DNA of 64,000 nucleotides from Argentina anserina (Eukaryota > Streptophyta > Magnoliopsida > Rosales > Rosaceae), in NCBI RefSeq assembly GCF_933775445.1, contig NC_065878.1, forward strand, positions 18,239,395-18,303,394, in the 5' to 3' direction. The translations under genes were made by a program, and so were the position numbers. Shown here in pieces: positions 12,356 to 22,797 of this stretch (the first letter of the stretch is position 1; the number at the start of each line of letters is the position of its first letter). The notes under the pieces are model-generated. The model worked only from the letters and a program-made list of their open reading frames with translations. It was not told where the DNA came from and did no database searches.

Positions 12356-14440
12356 GGCACTTTGAACAAGGAGAAGGAAGATTTAGGGTTCAATATACAG
12401 AGAGCTTTTCTGCCATTTCTGGTATTTAAACCCGCAATCTATAGCACCAGCAAAACTGAAGTGGGCTGAACTGGGCTGGGCCTATTGCGGGTTTGATTCT
12501 CGATTTATGGCGAAGAAAAATCCTACTTCTGATCTAGGCACCTGTGAGTATATACAGATTCAGGAGTTGAAAAAACGACCCCTACTCAAACAGACTTGTA
12601 GACGAACTAGGAATACACATAGCAAAGTAAGTAGAAAGCCTAGAGAGCGAAATCGTCTAGGACTTGTGTATCTTAATAGCGATTTTGCTACCTCTCATGA
12701 GCCTCATCTTGATTTTTACATAATTTCATCGTGATTTTATTTTCTATGGTACATGTCACAGGCATCACGCGCAATATATGCTAATCGTGCGACAGTGAAT
12801 TTTTCTCGCCTTGCCTTCTACCTGTGATGGCGCTAGGGTATCAATCCTAACCAGCCTCCTTGCACTACACCTTGTATTTGATGGTGTGTGCTTGAATCCT
12901 TGTGCGGATTCTTTGTACTACGCAACATATATCTATAATCTACCCTTATGAGTGTTTATCCCAACTCACAAGTCTCTCTATGCACAAGTGTTTCCCGAAT
13001 TCCAATTGCGTGTGAGGGGAGTTAACAACTAATCACATGCATACTCGGTTTTATGGAACTAGCGTCCATTTTCTTATTGATGAATTCAAAGTACAAACTG
13101 AAAACCTAGCATGGATCTTTACAATGGTTTGTCTCAACCTTTCCCCCAAAGTCTCATGCGCATAACTACTAGCTATTTATACCTACATCTAACATGGAAG
13201 TTGACATCCCCAACTTTCTTAGGACACTTGGCATACATGCCATTATTCTAGGTGTAGTGGACAACCCCCACTACTAGGTTTGTTAACTGCTAAGATAAGG
13301 TGGCACTGCATGCTTTGCCAAGGCATGCAACTGCCCAGTAACTTCCCCTCCTGGCGCCAACTGCCCTTGGATAACTTCTTCTCAGTGTGCGCCAACTGCC
13401 CATGAATAACCGCCCACTAAGCAGCCCATGAATAACCGCCCACTAAGCAGCCCAGTAACCTCCCATAAAGTCCCTGTAACTGCCTAGGTAACTGCCATCA
13501 TCCATGTTCTGTAACTGCCTATGCTGACGAGGCTAATCTCCCCGCAACTGCTCGCTGACGAGGCTAAACTGCCTGCACAGTCTGCAACTGCCTGGTGAGG
13601 CTAATTCCTCTGCATCTGATCTGCCTGCTTCATGCCAGTGAGGCTAATATCCGGCCAACTGCCTGCCTAGTGCTTGCCGAGGTCTGCTGGCGACGTCCCT
13701 GTCCCTGCCTAGTCAGATTTGCCCACTTCCTTGTTGGCGAGGCTAATATCCAGCCCACTGATTATGCTAGCGAGGCTAATGACTAGCCTAGCCTCAACAC
13801 TTGTCTCCGCGGTTTGCCTTGCATGCTGAACTGCTCGGCACCTGACTCCGTGCTTGCTTGGCTATTGTAGCGAGGCTAATACCCCTGCTATTGCTTCCTC
13901 TGTCTGTCTGCCCAGCGAGGCTAACTTCCCCGCAGCTTGTCCCCTTGGTTAGATCAATTCACCCTGCCTCTCTTTCTGCCTAGCGAGGCTAACCTCCCCG
14001 CTAGTGAGGCTAATATGCCTATGGCACGTTCAAGGGTGTAATAGTACACAACCTATATTTTGTGGGGTTGTAATTCATGTATGTTTTGGCCTTTTTGTAT
14101 AAGTATAAATATGTTATGGTTTTCAAAAAGTTTGTAGTTCAACTCATAAAATCACACTATGCGCGCTAGACGTAATCATATAGCTCATTTCACTGAAGTA
14201 TACGATTGTCTAGACTTTTCATTTACCTCATATATATTTACTTATCGGAAACAAAGCTAGGGTCCATACCACGTATATCAGATGTTTCATGTATTCTTTG
14301 AAATTTGGTTTTGGAACGAGACAGACGAGACTCATCTCCTCCTCAATTAAAAGAGATCATTCTCGATCGTAGATCATAGAGTCACCTCATGACTCGCCGA
14401 TGATGACACAAGTGGCAGCTTGAGAAGCAAGGTAGAGGAG
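12356..14440. other. Repeat-rich spacer upstream of PRP3
   Basis: The first ~100 bp form the PRP3 5' UTR and promoter. From about 12.74 kb the sequence changes texture and looks like transposon-derived DNA, possibly part of an LTR, but I found neither a terminal TG...CA pair nor a target duplication. A GC-richer block at 13.3-14.0 kb carries a degenerate minisatellite, listed separately. Confidence 0.4.
13525..14013 (+). repeat. Degenerate minisatellite with GAGGCTAAT core
   Basis: About ten copies of G(C/T)GAGGCTAA(T/C/A), usually followed within 10 bp by CCCCGC or a (C)TGCC word, occur between 13525 and 14013. Examples start near 13528, 13556, 13596, 13639, 13738, 13771, 13870, 13915, 13983 and 14004. 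Spacing is irregular (20-100 bp), and AACTGCC words fill the gaps here and upstream from 13320. No coding frame spans it. Confidence 0.75.
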
Positions 14441-14451
14441 TTGGAGAACAA

Positions 14452-15848
14452 TGAGAGGAGATATTCTACATCTAAGAAGTGATAAATAAAATATGGATTA
14501 TAAGTAGGTGAATAATACCTAATTGTACTGAAGTCTTTTGTGATTAAAACCCAACACATGTGAGGTGGCTAAATTAGGACAATATCGGTACAGTTGGTCT
14601 ACGAGCCACGTTTATTGTTATTTAACATGATATCAGAGTGGGTTCCTCTCCAGTCACACCTCCAATCTGTCGTGGACCCGAGTTGGGTATCAATTTTTCA
14701 TGGGCCCGAGTTGGGTTCTATTATCATGTCATCAGAGGGTTTTCGAATGGATTGTCAGTAAGTGTCGATGGTTACTTGACATTGGTTTATTTCGTCTCAA
14801 TGTGTGGGATGTTAATTTGTCACGTGCAGACCTAAAAAATAGGTTTTACATGAGAGGACGTGTTAGAGAGGAAAGATCCCATATTTAAGAAGTGAAAAAT
14901 AAAATAGAGATTATAAATGGGTGGATAATACTCAATTGTACTGAGGTCTTTTGTGATTAAAATCCAACACCTGTGAGGTGACTAAATTGGGACAATATCG
15001 ATACAGTTAGGGTTGGCAATGGTATATAAAACCATCCTAACCAATTCGTATACCAACCGTACCGAATACGTTGGTATACCAAATACTAGGTACACGATAC
15101 ATGGTACAGTATACCGTACCAACATTAAAATACGGTATTGTAGGTGGTATAGATTTTCCATATATCATGGTATATCGTACCTACCAACTTATATTATATT
15201 AAATTATTTAATTAAAAATATATATATCTCTTTAAATTTCAACCGTAAATTTATTGAAAAATAAATCCAAACCGTATAAATCTACTCACTTTAATCTAGT
15301 TTCTTTTTCAAGTACACTCTTTTTCTCGTCTTTAATTTCTTTACTTAGTTATGAATGAATCGATTCAATCGAATTCCCAAGTACAAATGCTTTGACATAT
15401 CAGTAGCACCATCACTGCTTACAACATGTCAACATATATCGCATTTAAACCTATCATTTATTTTTGTCAATTGTTTTGAGAATTCGTAAGTACTTTAACA
15501 ATTTGGCTATTTGGACTTTGGCTTTCTATTTATGACTTTGTATTTAGTAATTTGGTTGAAGTTATATAAGACTTGGAAATTCTATTGTTATTTCACTTAT
15601 TTGTTATTACTTATTTGGATTTAGCCTTTCAATTTTGGGCCTTAAATATGTTGGTACAAACCCATTACCAACCGTACCAACCGTACCACTTAATTGGTAT
15701 ACCAACGTTATTGGTTGGTATAAATTGTGGATTTTCATATCAATTATATATTGGTTGGTATATGATATTAGAAAATTAAGACTAGTATACCAGCCAATCC
15801 AGCCATAGATATAGTTGGTCCACGAGCCACGCTTATCGTTGTTTAACA
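14452..15848 (+). mobile_element. TRIM-type miniature LTR retroelement, interrupted by a hAT-like insertion
   Basis: Two similar ~176-180 bp blocks in direct orientation flank ~230 bp of non-coding DNA. Block 1 is about 14452-14627. Block 2 is 14861-15007 and resumes at 15816-15848. Both contain AAGAAGTG(A)(T/A)AAATAAAAT, CTTTTGTGATTAAAA and a shared end ACGAGCCACG...TTTAACA. Directly after block 1 lies TGATATCAGAGTG, close to the TGGTATCAGAGC primer-binding site (initiator Met tRNA complement) of plant retroelements. A purine-rich stretch precedes block 2. This is the layout of a TRIM: two short LTRs, a PBS and no genes. The 5' edge is uncertain by ~10 bp and I saw no target duplication. Confidence 0.7.
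15008..15807. mobile_element. Non-autonomous hAT-like element inside the TRIM 3' LTR
   Basis: This 800-bp insertion separates LTR sequence that is continuous in the other LTR. It is flanked by the near-perfect 8-bp repeat GATACAGT (15000-15007) / GATATAGT (15808-15815), the target-duplication length of hAT transposons. The 5' end TAGGGTTGGCAATGG pairs imperfectly with the complement of the 3' end, TATGGCTGGATTGGC. Sub-terminal regions are rich in palindromic ACCAACCGTACC and TTGGTATACCA words. No transposase frame is present. Confidence 0.8.
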
Positions 15849-16881
15849 TTTTGAAATACTCACGCCTCCACTCACGCTCTTTAATGGAAACGACATTGTC
15901 ACTGTTATGGTTGGAGAGACGACAAAAGTGACGTAGAGAGGGAGGTCGTTAGGTCAGCACTTTTGTGTGTGTGAGAGAGAGAAAGAGAGAGAGAGAGAGA
16001 TTGGAATTTGAACGCGTGAGTGACATAAGTTATTAAATTAAAATGAGGGGCACTTATTGTATTTTCTCACACCATATTGACATTAACAAATTGTTTCAGT
16101 AAATTTTAAGACAACGTAAGTGTGAATAGTTATTTTCCCTTAAATTTAGGGGAGTGGAATTTGCACCCTCATTTTGCAATCAACATTCCTCATTCCATAT
16201 TTAGTTAAAACTTTTATAAAGAGACAAAACACATGTCACTGTAAAGCAAAAATAAAAGTTAAATACTATCATAGGAAACAACGAGTGTAGATTGTAAAAT
16301 GAAGAGTGCAAATTTCATTTTCCTAAATTTATACTCATGTTCTCGATGTACCTAATATGTAATGCTTTATGAGAACAAACATGTTCCGATTAGTTGACTA
16401 ATTTGAGTACCTTTAGATTTATAATTATGTTGCCCTTACATACACGTCTCCTTACTTTATTAATCTTTTCACAAACATGACATATGTGAGGGAAAGATAT
16501 CTTATTTCAAACTTGAAAAAGTGTGACAAATGTGAGGAAAAAAAACAGTTACGTACATTTGATGGGGAGCAACATCCCTTGTGTTGTGTTATAACATAAT
16601 ACCCTTGCAAGGAAAAAAAATCCCTAGTGTGAGCTTGTAGGGAAAAAAAGAAGAAGGAAAACATCCCTTGCGCGAGGGAATTGAAAAAAAGAAACATACC
16701 TTGTGGAAGTGTTTGTCTAGACTCGATCGGCTAGCTATATAAGGGTTGGAAGAAGCATTGTAATCACACCCCGTCCTCAATTAAAGGCAAGCTGCATCGT
16801 AATCTCATCTCGTCTCAACAAAAGTAAAGAAAAACATGATATGGAGGGGACTTGCAATCTTCTTCTTCGATTCCCTGATTG

Positions 16882-17243
16882 TTCTTGGTATATTGGTTCT
16901 CTACACATATATTATTGCCTACTGTATCACTAGCTAGATGTAACATGATCTTTTTTGTGTGAATACTAATGTGTTTTGAGATCCTAATTTTACTAACATA
17001 TGTGAGGTCGTAACAAAATATTTAAGGGCAAAACCTTCCCCCCGGTCGGGCAAGCATGTCTTTGAATATTCTGTTATGAGTCTCACACATGGTAGGAAAC
17101 TCAGGATTCCAAAACTTTTTTGCATTTAGTTGTAATACATTACAAACACACATATTAGTATTCACACAAAAAGTTCATGTCCATCTGGTTAGTGATATAG
17201 TATGCAAACAATAGATAAGTGTAAATAATAAGTATACCAAGAT
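16882..17243. mobile_element. MITE with ~95-bp imperfect terminal inverted repeats
   Basis: The left arm from 16882 (CTTGGTATATTGG...TATCACTAG...TTTTTTGTGTGAATACTAAT) is matched by the complement of the right arm ending at 17243 (CTTGGTATACTTATT...TATCACTAA...TTTTTGTGTGAATACTAAT). Arms are about 95 bp at roughly 75-80% identity by eye, separated by ~170 bp. It is non-coding, and neither the class nor the target duplication is clear. Confidence 0.65.
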
Positions 17244-17286
17244 AATAATAATGCATAATCAAAAACTTGAAGAAGAAGACTGTAGC

Positions 17287-17342
17287 CTCCTCCTCCTCCT
17301 CCTCCTCCTCCTCCTCCTCCTCCTCCTCCTTCTTCTTCTTCT
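17287..17342. repeat. CTC/CTT trinucleotide microsatellite
   Basis: About fourteen CTC units run into five TTC units without interruption. Translated on the minus strand this yields only an artificial poly-Gly frame. Confidence 0.95.
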
Positions 17343-17443
17343 ACACAAGGAGAGATAATAGGAGATAAGATGAACAACACAACCATCGTGATTAATTTGT
17401 GATCAACCAATAAATATCTCATTAAATAAAGAAGTTATATTAT

Positions 17444-17497
17444 ATAATCAATTTGTGATATTCCATAACTAGTTATGGAATATCACAAATTGATTAT
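17444..17497. repeat. Perfect 54-bp palindrome without spacer
   Basis: 27 bases (ATAATCAATTTGTGATATTC then CATAACT) are followed at once by their exact reverse complement, centred on ACTAGT between 17470 and 17471. Weaker complementarity extends outward. The class is not evident; it may be a fold-back insertion or joined transposon ends. Confidence 0.9.
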
Positions 17498-18069
17498 TTA
17501 GTAAGATATATTGGCTATCATAGATTAGTCACATGTCGTTGTGTTATTCCTCTGATATCCTTGTTTTAAGAAAAAAAAAAGGTAAATTCTTCCTATGGCA
17601 CGTAAGACATGGTCAATTGGACAATTTGTTACCCATTGTTTTTAGAGATGACACCATTGTACCTGAAATTAGATCTTAAGTCATTTTGGTTTTTATGTTG
17701 ACTTTTCCTTTTATTTGTATTCAAACATAGTCTAAGCAAGTTGGTAGACAAGGTTTCTGCTTTTTTTTTTTTTTTTAAGCAGACAAATGTCTTATGGAGC
17801 ACATACACGAATAGTCGGATAGAATACAATACAATATGTAAAAACAATGTACGTATTTTACTGTATGAATTTTTTTCACAATTCACAGTTGAGTTTAGAT
17901 CACTCAAAGCTGGTGTACATTGTGAGTTTGTGACCATCTTGGCGCCAAGATAGGCATTGGGTTCGAAGTTCAAACCCACATGGGAGCATGGCTAGATGCA
18001 TTCAATTCCCAACTTTCCTCAATGGCTAGATGTATTCCCTTTTCTATTGCGAAATCCTTGGCGACAATG

Positions 18070-18487
18070 GAGAGTGAATCGCCGCAGAAGACTTCGGCTC
18101 CCTTCCATTGGCGTTCAGGGTTTGGCTGGGCAGGGCTCCGCTCCACCGGTTGAGCCTCTGAAGCGGCGCATAATTCGCATCAAGATTGCCAAGAGAATCC
18201 ACCAAAACTTCTATGGCTGATACTGGTGCTAAATCGATATGCTTCGATGAGAAAGCAATAGAGGAGAAGCTTGAAGCTACGAAGAGGAAGCTTCACGAGA
18301 GATCTGAGTAGCTTGAGACGTTTAAGAGGCAAAAAAACATACAAGTCTTGAGTTGTGTTCCACGTCAAGATTTCAAGATCACCAAGCCACAGAAACCCGC
18401 AACCAAGCCTTGTTTGAAGACAATACCGGTGGCAAAAAAGGCGGGTGGTTTGCAGACTATGCAACTTGATAGGCTTCTTGCTTGTTA
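18070..18487 (+). pseudogene. Interrupted open frame, family unknown
   Basis: This GC-richer stretch reads like old coding sequence. A frame from an ATG at 18212 gives MADTGAKSICFDEKAIEEKL and a charged helix, meets an in-frame TAG at ~18308, then continues open for ~58 codons (VPRQDFKITKPQKPATKPCL...) to a stop at 18487. Upstream, from ATG 18067, other frames are open but disagree. I do not recognise the family. The in-frame stop and the absence of splice sites suggest a dead gene fragment or retrocopy. Confidence 0.35.
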
Positions 18488-18780
18488 GTGCTATCTAAGT
18501 TGTACTACGCTGTAGATTGATGTTATTTGGTACACTTATCTTGATTGAATTCACAACTTGATTCAATGCTTAAGAGATTCAGTAAAGATCAGAACAGAAA
18601 GAAAAGAATACTGAATTCTGGTATATCACTTGTTCTATTGTTCATATCATCTTACTGTCACTATAGCATTACCATTTACAATAGTAGATATTGTCTTGAG
18701 TTCAAGTTTCCGTCACCATGATAAATAAAAACAAAGATGGTAATTAAACAAGCAGGAACTAGATATCAGCGTTTCAGTTA

Positions 18781-18916
18781 CCCCTGTATCAAAGAGACCA
18801 ACAACAATGTCACTCACTTTTTAATGGTTAACCAATGAAGTTCCACACGACCTTGTTGTCTGCACTCTGCAGCTTGTGATACCTATATGGAGTCACAGAG
18901 AGTACTTGATCGATTC
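18781..18916 (-). pseudogene. Subtilase (S8 peptidase) relic: propeptide end and DTG motif
   Basis: On the minus strand a possible acceptor TGTGCAG at ~18917 is followed by a frame reading IDQVLSVTPYRYHKLQ...VVWNFIG, which resembles the end of the inhibitor I9 propeptide of plant subtilases (GVxSVFPNxxxKLHTTxSWxFxG). After a stop and a frame change, SDIVVGLFDTG appears, matching the DxxVGVLDTG catalytic-Asp segment in the order expected. The match then fades, and His, Asn and Ser catalytic blocks are absent. The neighbouring 19080-19130 stretch on the same strand (SFMYSYSNE) may be an older propeptide piece. This is a truncated, frame-broken relic. The call rests on motif memory alone. Confidence 0.55.
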
Positions 18917-19288
18917 CTGCACATACACAACCACAAGACTCATATGTGTGATCTCTTGCCATACCATATGTCATGTTACCGAAATTTTCTCTTGCATACA
19001 AACACATTTGTATATATACAAAAGAGCAAGGGACCAAAGTCAGAACCTAATATTGTGTAAAAGCATACAACCACATTCATTCGAATATGAATACATGAAA
19101 GAACCTACTATGCATAATCCTGAAGGTTCTCTGGTAGATGCTTTGTCCATGCATATGTTTAGACACTGAGAACCGATTTGAATCTCACCTTACACCGTAC
19201 ATTACTCTCTTCACCAGGCAAAATATTACACAAAAATGAAAGAGGAAAAAGGAAAAAGAAAATTGATTTCTTGAAGCTTCATTGCAAT

Positions 19289-21727
19289 CTACCTCATGTC
19301 CTCTCTCACCATCTGGGCAAATACCTTGCTCATCGAGACCCCAGCAATGTCCCTTAAACTTCCCATGCTCAATTCTACAGTAGACACAGTGCTGGTCTCC
19401 AAGTTGTTGACAGGACTAGCATGATTAGACCTTCCCTGATTTCCTTCGAGTTGAAGCACAAATTCCAAGTTCCACAACACATCACCCACAGTAGGTCGAT
19501 CAACACCACATTCTGATAAGCACTTTGCAGCTACATCTCCATACTTCCTCAATGTGTCTGGCTTTACTTGACCTGCAAGACGAGGATCGACAATCTCCTC
19601 CAGCTGACCATTTTGATGTCGCTTCGTTGCATATTCAACTAGACTTACCTCTTCCCTTGGAAGTGATGGATCAATGGCAGGTCTTCCACAAAGGATTTCG
19701 AACATCACCACCCCAAATGAGTACACATCTGATTTCTCAGTTAGCTGTTGCCTTGTCAAGTACTCTGGATCAAGATACCCGAAACTTCCTTTTACAGCAG
19801 TGCTGACATGTGTCTGATCAGTCTCGGGGCCATTTTTTGAAAGCCCAAAGTCAGCAACCTTGGCCATCAAGTTCCCATCGAGCAGTATATTCGCAGACTT
19901 AACATCACGGTGAATGATTGTCTTTTCAGAGCTGGTATGAAGATAGTGAAGTCCTTTCGCAGCTCCAACGCAGATTTCAAGCCTCTTCCTCCAGCTTAAA
20001 CATGGATGATCTGAGCCATACAGATGGCTTTTCAAGCTCCCATTTTCCATGTACTCGTAAATGATGATCAACTCATCTTTCTCATCACAATAACCGATCA
20101 AGGAGACCAAATGGCGATGGCGGAACTGAGACAACATTTCAATCTCAGTCCGAAATTCTGCAATACCCTGCTTTGATTGAGGAGCTCCTCTCTTAACCGC
20201 CACTTTGGTATGGTCCTTTAAAATTCCTTTGTAAACCTTGCCGAAACCACCAACTCCAATAAGCAGATTCTCACTGAAATTTTCAGTAGCCTCTTGAATT
20301 GCTGCTAACGGGAAGCGGTACCCAATCTTTGAGGCAGAAAACATAACCGTCCCATTGGCGTCTTTACCTTCTTCTGCATTCTCCATGACATCTTCTGCCT
20401 TCAAATGTATGGCATGTGCTAATCTTCTTCTATAAAATAGGAACAAAACGATAGCCAAAACAATAGCGAAAAATACTCCAACAGCCAAACCCACTATAAC
20501 ACCAAGTTTGATCTTAGAGCTGTTCCTCAACGAGACATCAAGGCTGCTCCTTGAGTTGCTTATTTTCATGATCTCGAGGCCATTAAGAATGGTGATTGGG
20601 TATAGATAACCTCCATCTGGGCTATAAGGGCCAACACTTACGTTCATCTTAGGGATATCACTTGCCCTCGTGATGACATCCATAAAATAAGGGCGGCCTA
20701 AGAAATTTGATGTCAGATTTTTAAGATCAAGACTGTCAGAGGCGTACAAATCATTGATAAAAACTTTGAACATGACCTTCTCAGTAGCGTTACTAGTCAT
20801 GTCACAAAAGTGAAACCGAACCAAATACTTGAAACCGGGATCAACATCAAAGTTCCATGTCAGATTGGCAACCATTCTTGGTTCATTTGTCGTTTTGAGC
20901 ATGGTTGCAGTGCCATAGACAGAAGAAGGAGCAATGTACTTCGTTGGTGAAGCAGAGAACTCGACAGCTTCTGGCTTCGACACATATCTTGCAGCACCCT
21001 CATTATTCAGGTACCAATAATCAGAATCCCAAAATCTCCCCAAGGTATCATTTAGGGAAGAAACTGTTACATTACCCATGTTCACCCTCCAAACTGTCTC
21101 CAATGCCAGCTTACTCAAACTTTGTTCAGTCTCCTTCAAACCAATGGCTCTAGCGCCCTTAGGAATAAGCTCATCAGGGAGCAAAACAATTTCCAATGCA
21201 TTCACAAAAGCAAACGAATTGGAGGAAGGAGTGAAGGTCAGAACCAAGCTGCTAGAAGTTACATTTAGAATGTACTCCTTCATTAGAAAATCACCCTCTA
21301 TTTGAAAATCTTTCAAAAGGGTAAAACTTTGAGCAGACACAGAAAACTTTGCTTGGCTCATAATGTAGCTGTTGTGAACAAAAGGGTGGAAGTAGAGGCG
21401 AACCCAATGACGCCCCTGCTTCTTTATTGGAAATGTGTAACGAGAACCTTCAGGGAATATAAGGGCAGTTTCGAAAACAGCTGGATCAATGGAGGAAGGA
21501 ATGGAACTGGAATTTAAAGTGGTTTTGGCAATGAGTTTTTGTGGTGATGAAAGAACAGTTGAATAAGACTCATCTGGTAGAAACACACGATTACCAACTG
21601 TTTGATTGGTCGATGATCCACAATCAATCAGAAAATTATCTATAGGATCATATCCTAATGAACCAAACATCAAACAGAAAGCTGAAGAAACCCAAATGAG
21701 CAATCTAACAGTCCCTCCTCTCATCAT
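19289..21727 (-). CDS. CrRLK1L-family malectin-like receptor kinase
   Basis: This single-exon gene encodes 812 residues. I chose the MMRGG start at 21727 because it begins a signal peptide (MRGGTVRLLIWVSSAFCLMF); an upstream in-frame start at 21778 would bury it. Residues ~27-395 form the paired malectin-like ectodomain (DNFLIDCGSS, WVRLYFHPF, FVNALEIVLLP, VRFHFCD, LNGLEIMKIS) with many N-glycosylation sites. A membrane helix lies at ~407-431, followed by the Ser/Thr kinase at ~488-758 with IGVGGFGKVYKG, VAVKRG, HRDVKSANILL, DFGLSK and GSFGYLDPEY. All catalytic residues are intact. CrRLK1L proteins (FERONIA, THESEUS1 relatives) sense cell-wall state and RALF peptides at the plasma membrane. 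It recalls Arabidopsis At5g24010, but subfamily placement needs a tree. Confidence 0.93.
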   Translation of the reverse strand: MMRGGTVRLLIWVSSAFCLMFGSLGYDPIDNFLIDCGSSTNQTVGNRVFLPDESYSTVLSSPQKLIAKTTLNSSSIPSSIDPAVFETALIFPEGSRYTFPIKKQGRHWVRLYFHPFVHNSYIMSQAKFSVSAQSFTLLKDFQIEGDFLMKEYILNVTSSSLVLTFTPSSNSFAFVNALEIVLLPDELIPKGARAIGLKETEQSLSKLALETVWRVNMGNVTVSSLNDTLGRFWDSDYWYLNNEGAARYVSKPEAVEFSASPTKYIAPSSVYGTATMLKTTNEPRMVANLTWNFDVDPGFKYLVRFHFCDMTSNATEKVMFKVFINDLYASDSLDLKNLTSNFLGRPYFMDVITRASDIPKMNVSVGPYSPDGGYLYPITILNGLEIMKISNSRSSLDVSLRNSSKIKLGVIVGLAVGVFFAIVLAIVLFLFYRRRLAHAIHLKAEDVMENAEEGKDANGTVMFSASKIGYRFPLAAIQEATENFSENLLIGVGGFGKVYKGILKDHTKVAVKRGAPQSKQGIAEFRTEIEMLSQFRHRHLVSLIGYCDEKDELIIIYEYMENGSLKSHLYGSDHPCLSWRKRLEICVGAAKGLHYLHTSSEKTIIHRDVKSANILLDGNLMAKVADFGLSKNGPETDQTHVSTAVKGSFGYLDPEYLTRQQLTEKSDVYSFGVVMFEILCGRPAIDPSLPREEVSLVEYATKRHQNGQLEEIVDPRLAGQVKPDTLRKYGDVAAKCLSECGVDRPTVGDVLWNLEFVLQLEGNQGRSNHASPVNNLETSTVSTVELSMGSLRDIAGVSMSKVFAQMVREDMR

Positions 21728-22797
21728 AATCGAATCTTGAGAAAAAAAAGAGCAATGGGCAAAGAACCTTTCAAACACAAAAGGGGCAAAGCTAAGACTA
21801 CAATAGAAAATTGCAGAACCTAGTGCCTTACATGCTTCATTACAAGATCAAAACAAAGAAGATGAACAAGTTCCCAACTTGTTCGATTATAAGAGAATTA
21901 TATGGCTCCACAACTAGGCAGGGACAAAGCTTTATGTAATAATAAGATAACAATGGCAACACTAGTCTGCTATCTCTTTCATCAACAGAATCAAAACAAG
22001 AACAACCCAACAAAAACAGAGCCAAAAAAACAAACCAAGTAAGGTTGGGGTCGAGTTCACCTTAACACAACAATGAAGATCCACACTAAAGATTCAGCAT
22101 TTTGGGATTTGATCACAAACCCAAGTAAAAGAGAAGTGCTTTCACTTCAATGAGCTCCGCCACCAGCTCAGTAGTCGTCGTCGATATAAATAATTAAACT
22201 CCAAAAACACAACAAACGTGGCGAGACCTAACGCTGACTGCAACAAACATCTTACATCTGTACTTGTATATTAATATCCCAGGGCCTAGTGTTTGACGAG
22301 TTCATACAATGATGAGCAAAAACACAAAAGGAAATGGGGTGGGAGACCATGGATAACGATCAGAAGGGTTGTCGGAGAAGTTTGAAGCTGACCAAATAAT
22401 AGAGGGAATTGGGAGACAGCTAAGAATTGTTGGAATAGTTTATGGTGTTTTGGTCGTAGAAATCAAAAATGCGAGAGTGAGATGGGGTTTCGTGTGATGT
22501 GATGAGTAGGGGGGGGGGGAAGAATATTTTGACGTCGTCGGATTTCGTTGACGATTTTCTTTGTCGTTGTCAGCTGTTGGGAGCAACTACGCGTTTTCCA
22601 CAACCACTTTAATTTGTAGCAGTGTGTGTGAATACTTTCGGTGAGTTTTGGAGATTGGGCCTTGTGCTTTGGTGGCAGGCCCAACTTCAGATAAGCGTTA
22701 GAACAATTAGGGTTTTGGTCACGTACAATTTGGTTTATGAGACACCATTCAAAGACCTAGTTAGTGACGTGCTTGTCAAGGCACACGACCTTATTAA
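21728..22797. other. Upstream region of the receptor kinase
   Basis: This is the probable 5' UTR and promoter of the minus-strand kinase. It contains an AC-rich stretch near 22200 and a poly-G run at 22509-22518. No ORF with recognisable homology was seen. Confidence 0.5.

Larger units (their letters stand above)
15849..18060. other. Intergenic spacer with MITE, microsatellites and palindrome
   Basis: There is no supported gene. It contains a GA-rich stretch (15968-16000), a block with several ACATCCCTTG/ATACCTTG-like words at 16560-16700, a long-TIR MITE, a CTC/CTT microsatellite and a perfect palindrome, the last three listed separately. A TATA-like CTATATAAG at 16734 followed by a short ATG frame at 16836 looks promoter-like but leads into no gene. 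Confidence 0.5.

Noticed and set aside
12163..12429. Gly/Arg-rich plus-strand frame over PRP3 exon 1
   Set aside because: It is a shadow of the RS-rich coding strand and has no independent support.
16734..16925. TATA-like box followed by a 33-codon ATG frame with a hydrophobic stretch
   Set aside because: It looks like a gene start but leads straight into a MITE, and no downstream exon is recognisable.
17189..17422. Minus-strand frame with a poly-glycine run
   Set aside because: It is produced by the CTC microsatellite.
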